64,000 bases of DNA. Source: Lingula anatina. Its lineage: Eukaryota; Brachiopoda; Lingulata; Lingulida; Lingulidae. The stretch covers positions 6,977 to 70,976 of the forward strand of contig NW_019775495.1 in assembly GCF_001039355.2 (NCBI RefSeq). The letters run 5' to 3'. Position numbers and translations under genes: made by a program. The notes below the pieces were generated by a model, which ran no database searches, had not been told where the DNA came from, and saw only the letters and a list, made by a program, of their open reading frames with translations. Below, piece by piece: positions 22,574-34,397 of the stretch; position 1 is the first letter of the stretch, and every line of letters starts with the position of its first letter.

Positions 22574-23919
22574 CAGTATCTAACATCTAGAGGGCTTGGG
22601 TACTCTTGGTTGTTGTAAATGAATTCCTGTAAACTTTTTTTTGCAGTTAATCAAAATATTTGGATAGTCTTGAAATAGACATTCCACACTTCCCCCCCCC
22701 ACTCTACATTTTTGTTGTTTGTTTAAGATTTTGTTACTTCTGGTGTAGGCAATTTATTTACAATGCAGATTAGATGTTGTCGGATATTTTATTGGAGACA
22801 TTCAGAAGATGCGAAAAGATCAAAGATTTTACAGAGAATTAGAAAGGGAGGATTGGAGGGGGGGGGGGATAAGGATTGATGTTTGTTACTCTTTTAGTTT
22901 TAGCCATGATATCAAAACTTTAAGCAGAAAAGTTCAAATGTGATGAAAGAACTATATGTACTTTAAAAGAGTTTGGTCAATACACATGTTATTATACATT
23001 GTTGATTACTGTACTAAGTGAACTGACCAAACTGTTGTACCATAGAGTCTTTCCCTTGCTTGCATTTTTCCTTAATGAAAAATACTTATAGATTGTGAAC
23101 ACCAGTTTACAGATACAAGTGTAATGTAAGTTTAATCAGTCTGAATCATTGATTAACCCTTGGTTAAAGATGTCAGCTATATCTATTGCTGTTTACAGCA
23201 AAGGAAATATTTGAAACCCATGTTTATTAGATAAAGTAATCTAGACAGGGCCCCTGCATCAGTATTATTGACCAATATTCTAATGACAGGCGTTTGCCTG
23301 TTTTTTTGGGGGGATGTCAAAACTGAAGCTTTGGGGTAGACAAAAAAGAAATCTAGAAAGAGTTGGGAGAGGGGGAGAATTCTTCCCAGTGTATTTATTC
23401 TAGGTATAGGTATTCTTGATTAAGAAATAAAGTGTTTAAAAAAGGTGAAGGAAAGTGAAAAATGTTCGCCCACCCTATTTACTCCCTTGTATGGTATTGT
23501 CCCCGAGAAATGATGGCATGCAGGCCAAGTGTACCTGAAGGCGAGATATCGTATTTCACTCTTCTGTAGAAAGGCCACTCCAGGGTTAAAAGACAGCCAT
23601 TTAAAATCAAAACTTGACTCTTCCCATGGAAATGAAGATGAACTTGAGTGGAGTTTTTTTTTGAGGGAAGATTGCCATGGAATTAAGTGTTTGTTTGTGT
23701 AAAAAAAAGTAGTGATTACAGAATGTAACTTGATTCAAAGCATGCATGGTGTAGAAGCTTTTTTTATTAATTTATTTTACGAAAGTCGTCACATCAGAAT
23801 GCAGTTAGTGAAGTTACACACCATGTTACCTAAGCACTATCACTGCAGGAGCCTTGCATTTAAACCTCAGAGCCTAGATTTAATCTGTTCAATGGCGCGG
23901 GTGGAGGCGGGAAGACCAT

Positions 23920-24190
23920 CAGGGGATTAAATGGTGCTGCTTTTAAGTGGGATCAGCCATATTTTGTCGGCGGATCAGTTAGTCCGCAGATCATCTGTTC
24001 TGAATGCCCTCTCAGCAGAATATGTCTGTATAAGGCCGTATTCAGAACAGTGGACTATCAGTCAGTGGATCAAGTTTGGTGTCCCATTTGAAAGCTTGCC
24101 ATCTAATCCCCCTACACAACAAGCATTCAAGTGGGTCGGCCATATTTGATTCACAGACAATTTAGTCCCCTATTGTGAATGTAACCAAAG
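23920..24190. mobile_element. Fold-back repeat, probable MITE
   Basis: Centre: CTGTTCTGAAT (23995-24005) and ATTCAGAACAG (24040-24050) are a perfect 11-base inverted pair, flanked by TAGTCC and GGACTA. Outer GGGGATTAAATGG and CCATCTAATCCCC are also inverted. In addition GTGGGATCAGCCATATTT (near 23947) recurs directly as GTGGGTCGGCCATATTT (near 24131). No coding content. Ends and target duplication not resolved. Confidence 0.5.
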
Positions 24191-25111
24191 AACAGTGAAC
24201 TTGGCTCAGTAATCATGCGATCCAGTCTCTGAGTGGAAATGTTCCCTCTGGGGCACTTCAGGTAACATTTTTTTCGCTTTTGGAAATGGGAGAGATAATA
24301 AAGCACCTGGGTTATCGTAAAAGTCATTCACTTAAAGTTAATCGAGTGATTTTCTTTTCAACCTTGGTGTTTCTTTTACCATTTAGGAAGGGATTTAATT
24401 TAGACAGTCAATGAATCTTTATCAGCTGGTAAAAAGGGTACCGATTTATCAATCTCACCTTGTATACCTGGTTCTGTTGCTATGATACGTGCAGGTGTTA
24501 GGGCAGAAAATTAGGGATCCCATCTCACTAAACCGAAAGTTTGGGTCTAAAGTTTAAGATATACTAACTATTTATTATGTTCCATTTTGAAACTGACCTA
24601 TGGCTACTTAAAATTAGAGCATTAAAATTTTGTGAAGAAAGGGACATTTTTTAGCCAGCAGTGAAAATATGACCAATGCATTTTGTTGTGCATGCGAGTG
24701 CTTCTGCGTGTGCGTGTACATGTGTGTTTCACAGTTATACAATCCTTTTCCTCAACAATAACAATGTTTCTACTTTCATCTCCCCATTTATCCAAAACCC
24801 TATTTTTTCATCATCGCTGCCTCCCCACATCTCTCTCTCACTTTTCCCCTTCAACCCTACACTAAATGCCTAAATTCACCAATAATTGACCTAGATTTGA
24901 CCTTACCGACGTGACCTAGTTTTCTGACATGCCCTAGTTTCTGGGTTGACCTCAGGCAGGCCAGACAGTTATGTAATCTTTCAGCTGCCAGAGCTGTATT
25001 GATTTGCCAGCACAGGTGGCTGCTAGGCTGATTATTCACCACAAAGGCTCAGCAATGCACTGCTTTATTGGATCACCCTGAGTTTCTCACCCCAAGTTTC
25101 AGAGGTTGCCT

Positions 25112-25279
25112 CAGGATCCGATCTGGATATATTTTCTGACGATCTTCCAAATTGTCTTTGTTGGTCCATCCTCCATTTATGACTGTCTTCTGACAGAAAA
25201 ATTATTTGCTTGTCAGTGGAAACTTGAAAAATTCTAACTAACTTCCAGAAGACCCCAAAGATTGCCTTCGTCTTCCCTG
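25112..25279. mobile_element. hAT-like MITE, copy 4 (degraded)
   Basis: Same internal blocks (ATTTTCTGAC, TCTTCCAAATT, TTTGTTG, CCATCCTCCATTT) with eroded ends CAGGATCCGATCTGG...CCCTG. Flanks TGCCT and TGTCT differ by one base, fitting an old 5-base duplication. Confidence 0.68.
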
Positions 25280-25835
25280 TGTCTTTTTGACATTTTGCAT
25301 GCACCCTGAATGAAAGTCTTATGATTTTTATCCTTAAAAATTAGTTTGTTCCCCAAGTTTCAGATATTAGCTGTTTCTCATGCTAAGTTTTAAAAGCTTA
25401 CTTTTTCACAGATTTTGCGCACTCTGAAGTTTTGGTGATCTTTAGGGATTTTACAATCAGTGCGTCCATAAAATGAAATTGAAAAGCGGGATTTTTTTCT
25501 GTTTACATGACCTTGAAAGCAAAAGTTAAATGGTTCGAAGTCCTGCCGGCACGATGTGAATATGGATACAGGCGTGATTTATGATTGTTTCAAGTCTTTT
25601 GCTGAATGTAACATTATCGGTTTTATGTATTCTACGGGAGAATGAAAGAGGTTATTTGAATGGATGTTTTTACCAGACTTGGAGTATAAGTTTACACCTG
25701 CTTAATAAATTTTGAGATTAATTAGAATTGGTTTCAATATCGGGACAAGTGGTTTTATGCAGTGGGAAGTGATTGCCATGTGCCAAAATTTTTTGGTGTG
25801 GTGAAAAGACCACAAAATACAATATAATACAAAAT

Positions 25836-25930
25836 ACAAAAAAAAATAAATAAAAAAAAAATAAATAAATAAATAAATAAAAAAATAAAATAATAATAAT
25901 AATTATAAATAAAATAAATGAATAAATATA
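25836..25930. repeat. A-rich (AAAT)n tract
   Basis: Imperfect AAAT/AATA repeats; no sign of an attached retroposon body. Confidence 0.85.
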
Positions 25931-26285
25931 GTAAACGAGTAAATAAATGACATTATTATTTTGAAGGTAGAAATTTATTTTTTAAAGAGAGGGTGAACCT
26001 TTTTTACTTGACTGAATATGCCTCACCTTCTGAATGTGACTAAACTTTGGTAAAAAGATAAACATCTCTTTTTTATTTTGTTGATTTTGCAGCTTAAATG
26101 ATATCCTCCAATTTTAGAATCTTACATCTTTCTAGAATTGTAACAATATTGTAAGTTGTTTTGAAATATTTATGCAATGTACTGTAGAAGTATTAACTGT
26201 TTCATTGTTGCCCTTAATACAGGTATCCACAAAGAGTTACGTAGAATTAATTTCCTGTCTCTTTAAAGTCTGCTGATCTAAGATT

Positions 26286-26550
26286 GCCTTCAGTAGGGGT
26301 CACCAGGGTATTTGTGATTTGCCCTGTAGGAGTCACCAGGGTAGTTGTGATTTGCCCTGTAGGGGTCAGCAGGGTAGTTGTGATTTGCCCTGTAGAGGTC
26401 AGCAGGGTAGTTGTGATTTGCCCTGTAGGGGTCACCAGGGTAGTTGTGATGTGCCCTGTAGGGGTCAGCAGAGTAGTTGTGATTTGCCCTGTAGGGGTCA
26501 GCAGGGTAGTTGTGATTTGCCCTGTAGGGGTCAGCAGGGTAGTTGTGATA
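26286..26550. repeat. 33-bp minisatellite, about 8 units
   Basis: Unit CCCTGTAGGGGTCAGCAGGG plus TAGTTGTGATTTG, exactly 33 bases, seven units from 26322 plus one diverged unit at the left. Units differ by one or two substitutions. Since 33 is a multiple of 3, several frames stay open and give 11-residue periodic peptides; these are not taken as genes. Confidence 0.93.
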
Positions 26551-29500
26551 GATGACAGAGACCGTTTGCCTGCTTTGACCTCGACCTCTATCTCTCAGTA
26601 GGGTAGAGGTATGCCAGGTATGGGCGAGAACAATTTGGGTGGCGGGGAGTGAGTCGGGACAGGAAATTGTATAGTACTGGTCATGAATTTGGTCATATCA
26701 CTGATCGTCAAAGAATTTGTCTCATGTTTGTCAAGATTTTTACAATTTCAGTAAAGTTTTTCAGAGAAATTTTGTATAGCTAGGGTCAGTTTCAGGAAAA
26801 TATATTTGTTAAAAGTTGATTTTTAAGCTGGCCTAAAGATTAAAAATATATGTATAGTGGATTTAATAAAGTTTTATTTAAAGAACATCATTTTATGTTT
26901 CTGAGTTGCAAATGCAATACACATTTGGTGTGTGTGATAATCTAAGTGAAATGATCTAAGACAGAAAAGTGTCAGGTAGCTGCACTAGATTCCAGGTAAC
27001 TTTGCACAGAGCTGTATCCAGGTAAGAGATATCCAGGAGTGGCTACCTGAGGCTTTTATCTCTCACGTAATCCAAAAACCATTCTTGTCCTCCAGGCTGC
27101 AAATGGAATGATATACATTATCTAGGTGTGGTTTACATGTAGTGCTGGGCCTTGTTTAATGAAAAAGGACTTCAGCTGGAAAATTAGGCTTAACTTTTAG
27201 ACCAAAGTTAAAGTCTACTTTAACCCAAGGTTAATCAGTAGTAGCCTAATTAAATGAGGTATTCATAAAATAATGTTTGGCACTATGGTGATCTTAGCTT
27301 ATATGATCTTCATAAATATATGAAAGAGCAAGAACATTTAAGTGAAATTTAAGTTAAGAGATGGGTCTAATTATTATATATAAATAGTGAACAAATTCTT
27401 CCATTTTATAGAACACACAATGTTTCAGCTGAATTGAACTTTATTGATAATTTTTCTCATTTATGTGGACAGAAAATTTTGATCTTTAAGTTTTATCCAG
27501 TTTTTGGTCTCAAAGTCTTTTGCAAAACCAGAACCAAAAGAGAGCACTGGCTTTTGACTGCCATCCCATTTTGAGTGGGGAAAACCCTGCTGAAACCCTC
27601 ATAGTTATAATACCATGGGCCTTTTTTTTCTTTTTAAGAGATTGTGTCACAGATGAAATTGTTACTGGCAGTGCACTGGATTCTTGGGAATATTATGGGT
27701 TATTAATTCCAGGTGGGAATTCTTGGGGTTGATATATGAGGATTGATCGAAAACTCGCGTAAATGGGGGGAAATCGCAGATTTTCAAGATCATGTTGTTC
27801 TTCGTTTAAACTGTTTATTTCTCTCATGTTACAAAGTAGAAATAGTGGAGGAAAAAAAATTATTATAATAATCTTAATAAGATTATTGTACCATTTTGCA
27901 TGTTGGGAAAGCTTTATTTTTTGTATTTTTTAGGCTGATTCTTTATTGGGGTCTTTAAGCATGCGTGTCATGATCTCCTTTCATAGTCTGATGGAAAAAA
28001 AAAACCTGTGACACCCCAGTATAGTTTGTTATTAAGCTTAGACTTTCCTGCTGTGAGTTTGACAATTTGGCACAAAAGGTCGCAAACACAATTTTGTTAA
28101 AGTATTTTTTCTTCAAAACAAGTAAATTGAAAAGTCTTCATTTCTTCGTTTAAGGTAATAGCCTGCCAGTTCGTGTTAAGGATATCAAGATTTTGGTCGT
28201 GCATTTTAGTTCGGTGATAACATAAGTAGTCACTCCCTGGTCTAAAGTGAAACGTGGGGAGTGTTCCTTCATTGACAGGCCCTCTCTGTTTGTTTAGGTA
28301 ATAAAAAATCTTTTTAAGTAGATCTAGCAATCAAAGTCTGCTATAGCGATTGTTATTTTTGACTTTAACATGACAAGGTTTTATGAACACGCTGCCTTCT
28401 TGTCAGCAGCTTGTGAGGATCAGTTCACCAAAATCTCAGCTACAAACCAATTTATACATCTACTGGTACATGTATATAATGTTATCAAACAGATGAGTAA
28501 GACCTAGAATTGATGACTTTTTGATTTTTTGATAGAATTAGGAGATTTATTTAGCTTTGGTAGAGTTGGTAAGGTGGAGAATTGACACAGGAACCTAAAA
28601 TTAATTACTTATATTCAGTTTCTGATATGATACAGAATTCAAACATTTCTTAAACTTTGACAAGCTGATCTTGATAGCAAATACTACAAAATTCGTAGGT
28701 TATTGAAATTCTGATATTGCGCAGAATTCAAACATTTCAGATGACTGCATCATTATGATAAAGACAGCAAACAAATATACTACACTGAGAATTAATAACA
28801 GTTCGAGATATATTGATGTTTGAGGAGCAACGGCACGCTTGCTAAATGGTCAGCCAGTTGAAAACTTACCAACAGCGGCAGGCCACTGTAAATATATAGC
28901 CAGGGTTTTTTTTTTTTTAAGGGGGGGGGACTGCAATTTTGGTCTGCAAATGCCCCACCCAGGATCAAAATTTGAAATAGACCCTGTGCCATTTCAGTAC
29001 TTACATTTGAGGGGTCTTTTAATTTTTGAGGTCTGAATTGAGAGGATTACCTAGTACTAGCTTTTCAGGATATGTCCACAAATAAAATATGACTTATGGA
29101 GTATTTTAAACATGTACAGTACAACTGATTTTGTTTTACTAAATGATGATGATGCTGTGTTATCTTTTCATTCTTTCCTGTGGTGAATAATATAAAAAAA
29201 TGAATTCTAAACCAGCATACTTGTTGCCAAAGACTTTTATTTTCCACTTGTCCATTTTTGATCTACTTTGCTGCAGAATAATCTGTAAGATGCAGCAAAA
29301 ACAGAAAAAAATGTCCAAAACACTTCAGATGATGAAATTAATTCAGTGATAATTTAATGATTTGAGCTTTAATGGGATGTAACTCTGCTTACAGTGTGGT
29401 GGCTACAAAGGTCCTACTGCACTGGAGGTGCTTAAATCTTAGTGGGCGAACACTCTTTTTGGATGTCCATGGGACCTAGGATATATCCGTTTCAAGGTTG

Positions 29501-31782
29501 TATAAGTCTGAATGCGTCTAATCTTGCTGATAACCCAGATAATGGACAAATTTATTTCCACGCGCGCTGTGCAGAGAAGGGATATCCAGTCTATTGCAGG
29601 CCAATTTTGTAAAAAAAAAAATAATCACCTGGTCACGTAGATCCGATGATTGATGATCTAACGGTGACAGAAAAGTTTGAAAAACATCCGGATAATTATG
29701 AGGGTTGCTTGAGTCACCATCTTTTTAACAGCTTGTGATTTTGTATTGATTGTTGCGGGGGCTTTTTTGCTTTGCTTGTAAGTTCATTTTGAGAACGGGT
29801 GTTTTAATTGTTATTTAAATTGTTTGGTTTGCGTTCTACTTGTGAAGTTGAGACAGCATTTACTGGATGTCTTTTAAGAAATATTATATTCCTTTTGAAA
29901 ATCTTGCTGATTGACAAGCAGTTTGGGCATTGAATATCTGTAATTGATGCAGGTTTTATGGGAGATCTTGACTTCTTGTAAAGATGAGATTACACTTTAA
30001 AAATGTCTTTTAAGGAGTGTTTTTTAAACCTTGTGATTGACATGGTATTGGTTTACCTGTATTGTTGCAGAATTTATATAAGCAGCAGCTTTTTTTTTCT
30101 TTTAAAGTATTAGAATGGGAATTTTTTAAAAAGGAAGCGCACAACTTTAATTTAAGCATTGCAGGATTTTAATATTTTAATGCAAGATTATACCTTTAAA
30201 AAATCTGAATTCAAAAACAAAAAATATTTCTAAGGCTTGACTGTCATACTAGTGTAGTATTGGATTGCTGCTATTTTAGTTGAGGGCTGTTTGTTTGGGG
30301 CAAAGATGATTTTACTAGCCAAATTTTTGTTCAGCTGCTTGTTAGGTTATGCTTCTGACAACAAGCTCGTAGATCTTACTGAAATAATTGAAGAGAAAGA
30401 CATTGTTTCAATTGGCAAGAAACGTTCACTTTCATACTTTTTCCTGCACATTATCAATAATCTTCATTGTATTAAAGTAAGTCCAGTGAAAAATTCACAG
30501 TTATCACTCAATCTAAAAAGCTGGTCCTAAATGTTTTCTTGATTAGAATCTGATTTTTATTCTGTTTAAAAAAAAAAAAAAAAAAAAATCAATTTTCGCC
30601 TGTGGCATTGTGAGACTCCATGAATGCTCCCTCATTTAAATTTTTTTAAATTGTTAAGTTTTAAAAAAACTAGCTGTCATACGAAGTGTCAGCCACACAT
30701 TATGCTGTATTTGGATAAAATATGCCCTCATCACTATTATGCTTACGCGATGGCTAAAACTGTGCTTATTTTAATTACTGGCAGATAAACAAACAAATGA
30801 GAATGAGTAATACATACAACAGTGGTTATTTTCAAATCAAGTATAGATTTGATTATTTTTATATTTGTTACTAATAACCCAAAAAAAAAAAAAAAAAAAT
30901 TGTACCTCCAATCTGTGGAAAAATGAGTTTTTGTCTCAAAATGTCTTTTTATTAGTGAAAGAAATTCTGATTTGGAATGTTTTTGAAATGGAGACAAAGT
31001 ATCACATGAGGTGGTTTAAATTTAGGAGTAATTGCCTCATTTGCTGCATTTAGTATGTTTATCATGGAGGGAAAGAACTATGCTCACCGTCACAGATAAT
31101 TGGTTTATCCAAAGTTGAGCTAGATAAGAAATTTCTGATTGAAAGTTAGGACCAACAGTTGGTCCAAGGTGGTCTTGTGTAAAAACACGCCCAGAGCGAT
31201 GTCATGAGGACATCTTTTAGTCGGAGTCAAAAACTGTGATTATTTGTCCAGTAATGATTGCTGATCATTCTGCCAAAGATTAATGATAATATTTATTTTG
31301 ATGTGTGTTGAAACATGAATCATGCATGAAGATACATGTGTTTACTGTTCTGGGTAGTATAACATTTATATCAGTAGTGGAAGAAGGAAAATGTTAATAA
31401 CGGTACTGTAGCATTTACAGCCAAATACTTATAACAGTAGTCATTAGAAGGAAATATTTATAACAATAGTAGTCGGGGAAAAATATTTATAAGTGCTACA
31501 TTGGTGAGGGAAATTCCCTCAGGAAATATGTTATATCACACCAAAGAATAGAAAATCATATTCCTAGAGAAATTCCTAGGAAAATATGGCTAATAATTAA
31601 ATACAATATAACCCTGTATAGAAAAAGATCATAGAAAAGAAATTGCTACCAAAAGTTTGGTTCATTTATAAGATTGAAACATATTGGTGTTTCTTTTCAG
31701 ATTAGTCTGTTGCATTTATTTATTTCTAATTGAGAGGTATTTGTAATAAAAAGTGCTAATGCGATCTTTTCTTATATTACAG

Positions 31783-31836
31783 AGTCTGTGAAGTGAAACT
31801 CATGAATCCGACGATCTGAAGGTTTTTTAAAGGAAG
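31783..31836 (+). other. Candidate small 5' UTR exon
   Basis: Acceptor TTTTCTTATATTACAG, 54 bases, donor GGAAG/GTGAGC. Contains one ATG followed by a stop five codons later (a minimal uORF), so it would be non-coding leader. Unlinked to any identified coding exon. Confidence 0.3.
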
Positions 31837-32324
31837 GTGAGCGGAAAAGAATTGTCCCTGCTATTGCTCTTATTTTTCCACTTCTTTTCTAAGTTTTCCT
31901 GTAAGATATATGGTGATTGGTAGTGGGCTCACTTCAGCATTGCTATATGGCAAATTTGCCAAAGAAAAATTAAATTTATCAAAATTAATTATAGCTTAAT
32001 ATAAGATTACGAAATTCCATTCGTTGAGGGCACTTTGAAAAAATATATAAATTGAGTTCTTCATTGTTATACATATATATACGTATACATATATGTAAAA
32101 CATTATGAGGTTTACATGCTGGCATGAGCCCACAGTTTTTGTTTGTTTGTTTCTGAGTGTAGAATTAATTTTGTGTATTGATATGTCCTGTCTAATTCAC
32201 GTCCTTACTGGTTTGTCTCAATATCTTATGCGACCAGTTTTAGAGCATGTCACAATATTGGCCATTTCACAGGTTATGCTTGTTTTGAGACCAGACATCC
32301 CCCCCCTTTCCCCCCCCCCCCCCC

Positions 32325-32586
32325 NNNNNNNNNNNNNNNNNNNNNNNNNNNNNNNNNNNNNNNNNNNNNNNNNNNNNNNNNNNNNNNNNNNNNNNNNNNN
32401 NNNNNNNNNNNNNNNNNNNNNNNNNNNNNNNNNNNNNNNNNNNNNNNNNNNNNNNNNNNNNNNNNNNNNNNNNNNNNNNNNNNNNNNNNNNNNNNNNNNN
32501 NNNNNNNNNNNNNNNNNNNNNNNNNNNNNNNNNNNNNNNNNNNNNNNNNNNNNNNNNNNNNNNNNNNNNNNNNNNNNNNNNNNNNN
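32325..32586. other. Assembly gap (262 n)
   Basis: Run of n that begins inside a poly-C tract and ends at a tandem repeat; both are hard to assemble. Confidence 0.98.
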
Positions 32587-32704
32587 ATCTAGATGATGTC
32601 ATCAGAACAAACCTAAACTGGTTTGGATCTAGATGATGTCACCAGGACAGCCTAAACTGGTTTGGATCTAGATGATGTCACATGGACAGCCTAAACTGGT
32701 TTGG
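32587..32704. repeat. 39/40-bp minisatellite at gap edge, 3 units
   Basis: Units of 40, 39 and 39 bases beginning ATCTAGATGATGTCA and ending CCTAAACTGGTTTGG. The array starts at the gap edge, so its true length is unknown. Confidence 0.9.
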
Positions 32705-34229
32705 ATCACCAGGGCATTTACTTCATTTGGTGAATAATAAGATGTAGTTGTTTGCCAGAAAATATGTGCATGCAGACAGTAATGTTTTGATGGTGAAAGA
32801 ATCCATTTAAATTTTCAGTCAACAAATCATCAGATGTAACAACTGCTTGCCTCATTAGACTTACAAAGGAAAGTGTTTTACTTTATAAATTAGAAGGCGA
32901 AAGATGGGCTTTTCCTGAAACAAGAAAAGTGTGGTTTTAAAATTTTGGAAACTATGAAAGAGGGTTTAAATTACTTGACCTTAAACCTTATAAAGTGGGC
33001 TCAAATGGTAAATCTGTTAAATGAAAATGCTTTAACCTTGAACAAATTAAATTTAAAAGTCTCGTGCCTGTTTTTCTTTTTTTTCTTTTTCAAGTTTCAA
33101 GTGATTAACTTCTTTGAGCCTTTGTGCCACAGCAATAAAGCTGAAAGATGTGTCCCTTGCTGTTTGTGACTCACACTGGCTAATTCTCAATAACTATTTT
33201 TTTCTTTCTTTCGAAAACCCTTATTAAATTGTGCCATTACAAAAACTCGGCTCATATTGGCTTGTGAGTCACGATTCAAGTTCCCATAACTTTCTTAATT
33301 TGCATCCCTCGTCACCAACGTTTGGAAATTCTGGATTTGAAAATTTGTCCCCAGACAAGACCTGACTCACTGAACTAATTCACTCCATAAATTTGTCTAC
33401 AGAACCGATTAGCATAAATATAAATTCAAAACTTGATGGAGCATCCTCAGATTGCTTGAATGTGCGTCATTCTACCAACGAGCTGCCGCTTTTTTTTTTC
33501 TTTTTTTTTTTAAGTTTGAGTATTTGTACTTTACACTGTTCCAAATTACTTTTTTTACTGGAGGAAAAATTAAAAAAAAATTAATTTTGATAAGTAGTGA
33601 CTCATCAACCCCGATCAATCAAAACATTTCAGTTGGCAATCATTTTCCACACCATAACTCTTCATCATCATCTATGCACAACAGTGCTTCATCTTTGCTG
33701 GGTTTATTTCCTAGATATGATGGATCTAACATCATGATTGATTCCACTTGACCTTGTTGTTCAAGTGGTAAATAATTGTCTCAAGAGTTGCAAAAAAAAA
33801 AAAAAAAAAAAACAGGTATAAAAATGTCATTTGAATAGAATTTTCTGTTATTGGGTGGAGCACCGTGGTTTGCAATAGTATCTTTTCATTAATTGCAATA
33901 GTCGAGTGCTTTTAATATTACTGTTTCAGAAGGGTGGTTACTGAAAATGTTAAAAGATAAAGCACAGAAATGTCAAGTTTTTTCATCAAAATAAGATGAA
34001 ATTTGTGTATGATCATTATTTTAAGGCTTTGATATGCCTCATTTTGAGTATTTTCAGTGATTAGACAAATGGTTAGACGAGGCCCATAAGGGGGGGGGGG
34101 GGCAGTTGAAGGGGTGAGGATCAACTGATATTTTGGCCAGAAAAAGTTCCACTAAGTTAGAATTTGTACTAGGTTTTGTGAGTACACATAGGGTTTGCAG
34201 TAAAGATGTTCATCTCTTCCTAACCTCCT

Positions 34230-34397
34230 CAGGAACGGATCCAGAGATATTTTCTGACAGTCTTCTTAATCATCTTTGTTTATCCCTCCTTCATTTTTGA
34301 CCATCTTCCGACAGAAAAAATTGGATACCCGACAATGTAAACTTGAAAATCTGACCGTCTTCCGGAAGACCGAGAAGACAGCCTCAATCCGCCCCTG
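34230..34397. mobile_element. hAT-like MITE, copy 5
   Basis: 168 bases from CAGGAACGGATCCAG to CAATCCGCCCCTG with a perfect 5-base target duplication CTCCT (34225-34229, 34398-34402). Closely related to copy 3. Confidence 0.82.

Larger units (their letters stand above)
18991..31782. other. Long non-coding stretch
   Basis: No exon or RNA gene recognised. Holds the repeats listed separately, poly-A/T runs (for example 30567-30589 and 30881-30899), and single-copy AT-rich DNA. Short CpG-bearing islands near 21600-21720 and 29510-29690 stand out from the background and may be regulatory. Confidence 0.4.

Noticed and set aside
25065-25304. 79-codon minus-strand frame, and similar at 16079-16267
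   Set aside because: Translations of hAT-like MITE copies; the shared EDGQIFKF-type peptide reflects DNA repeat, not a gene.
25528-25556. tRNA-like B box GGTTCGAAGTCC
   Set aside because: No matching A box, acceptor stem or cloverleaf upstream.
26247-26601. CRISPR-like or repeat-protein reading of the 33-bp array
   Set aside because: Units abut directly with no unique spacers, and the DNA is animal. Open frames follow from the unit length being a multiple of three.
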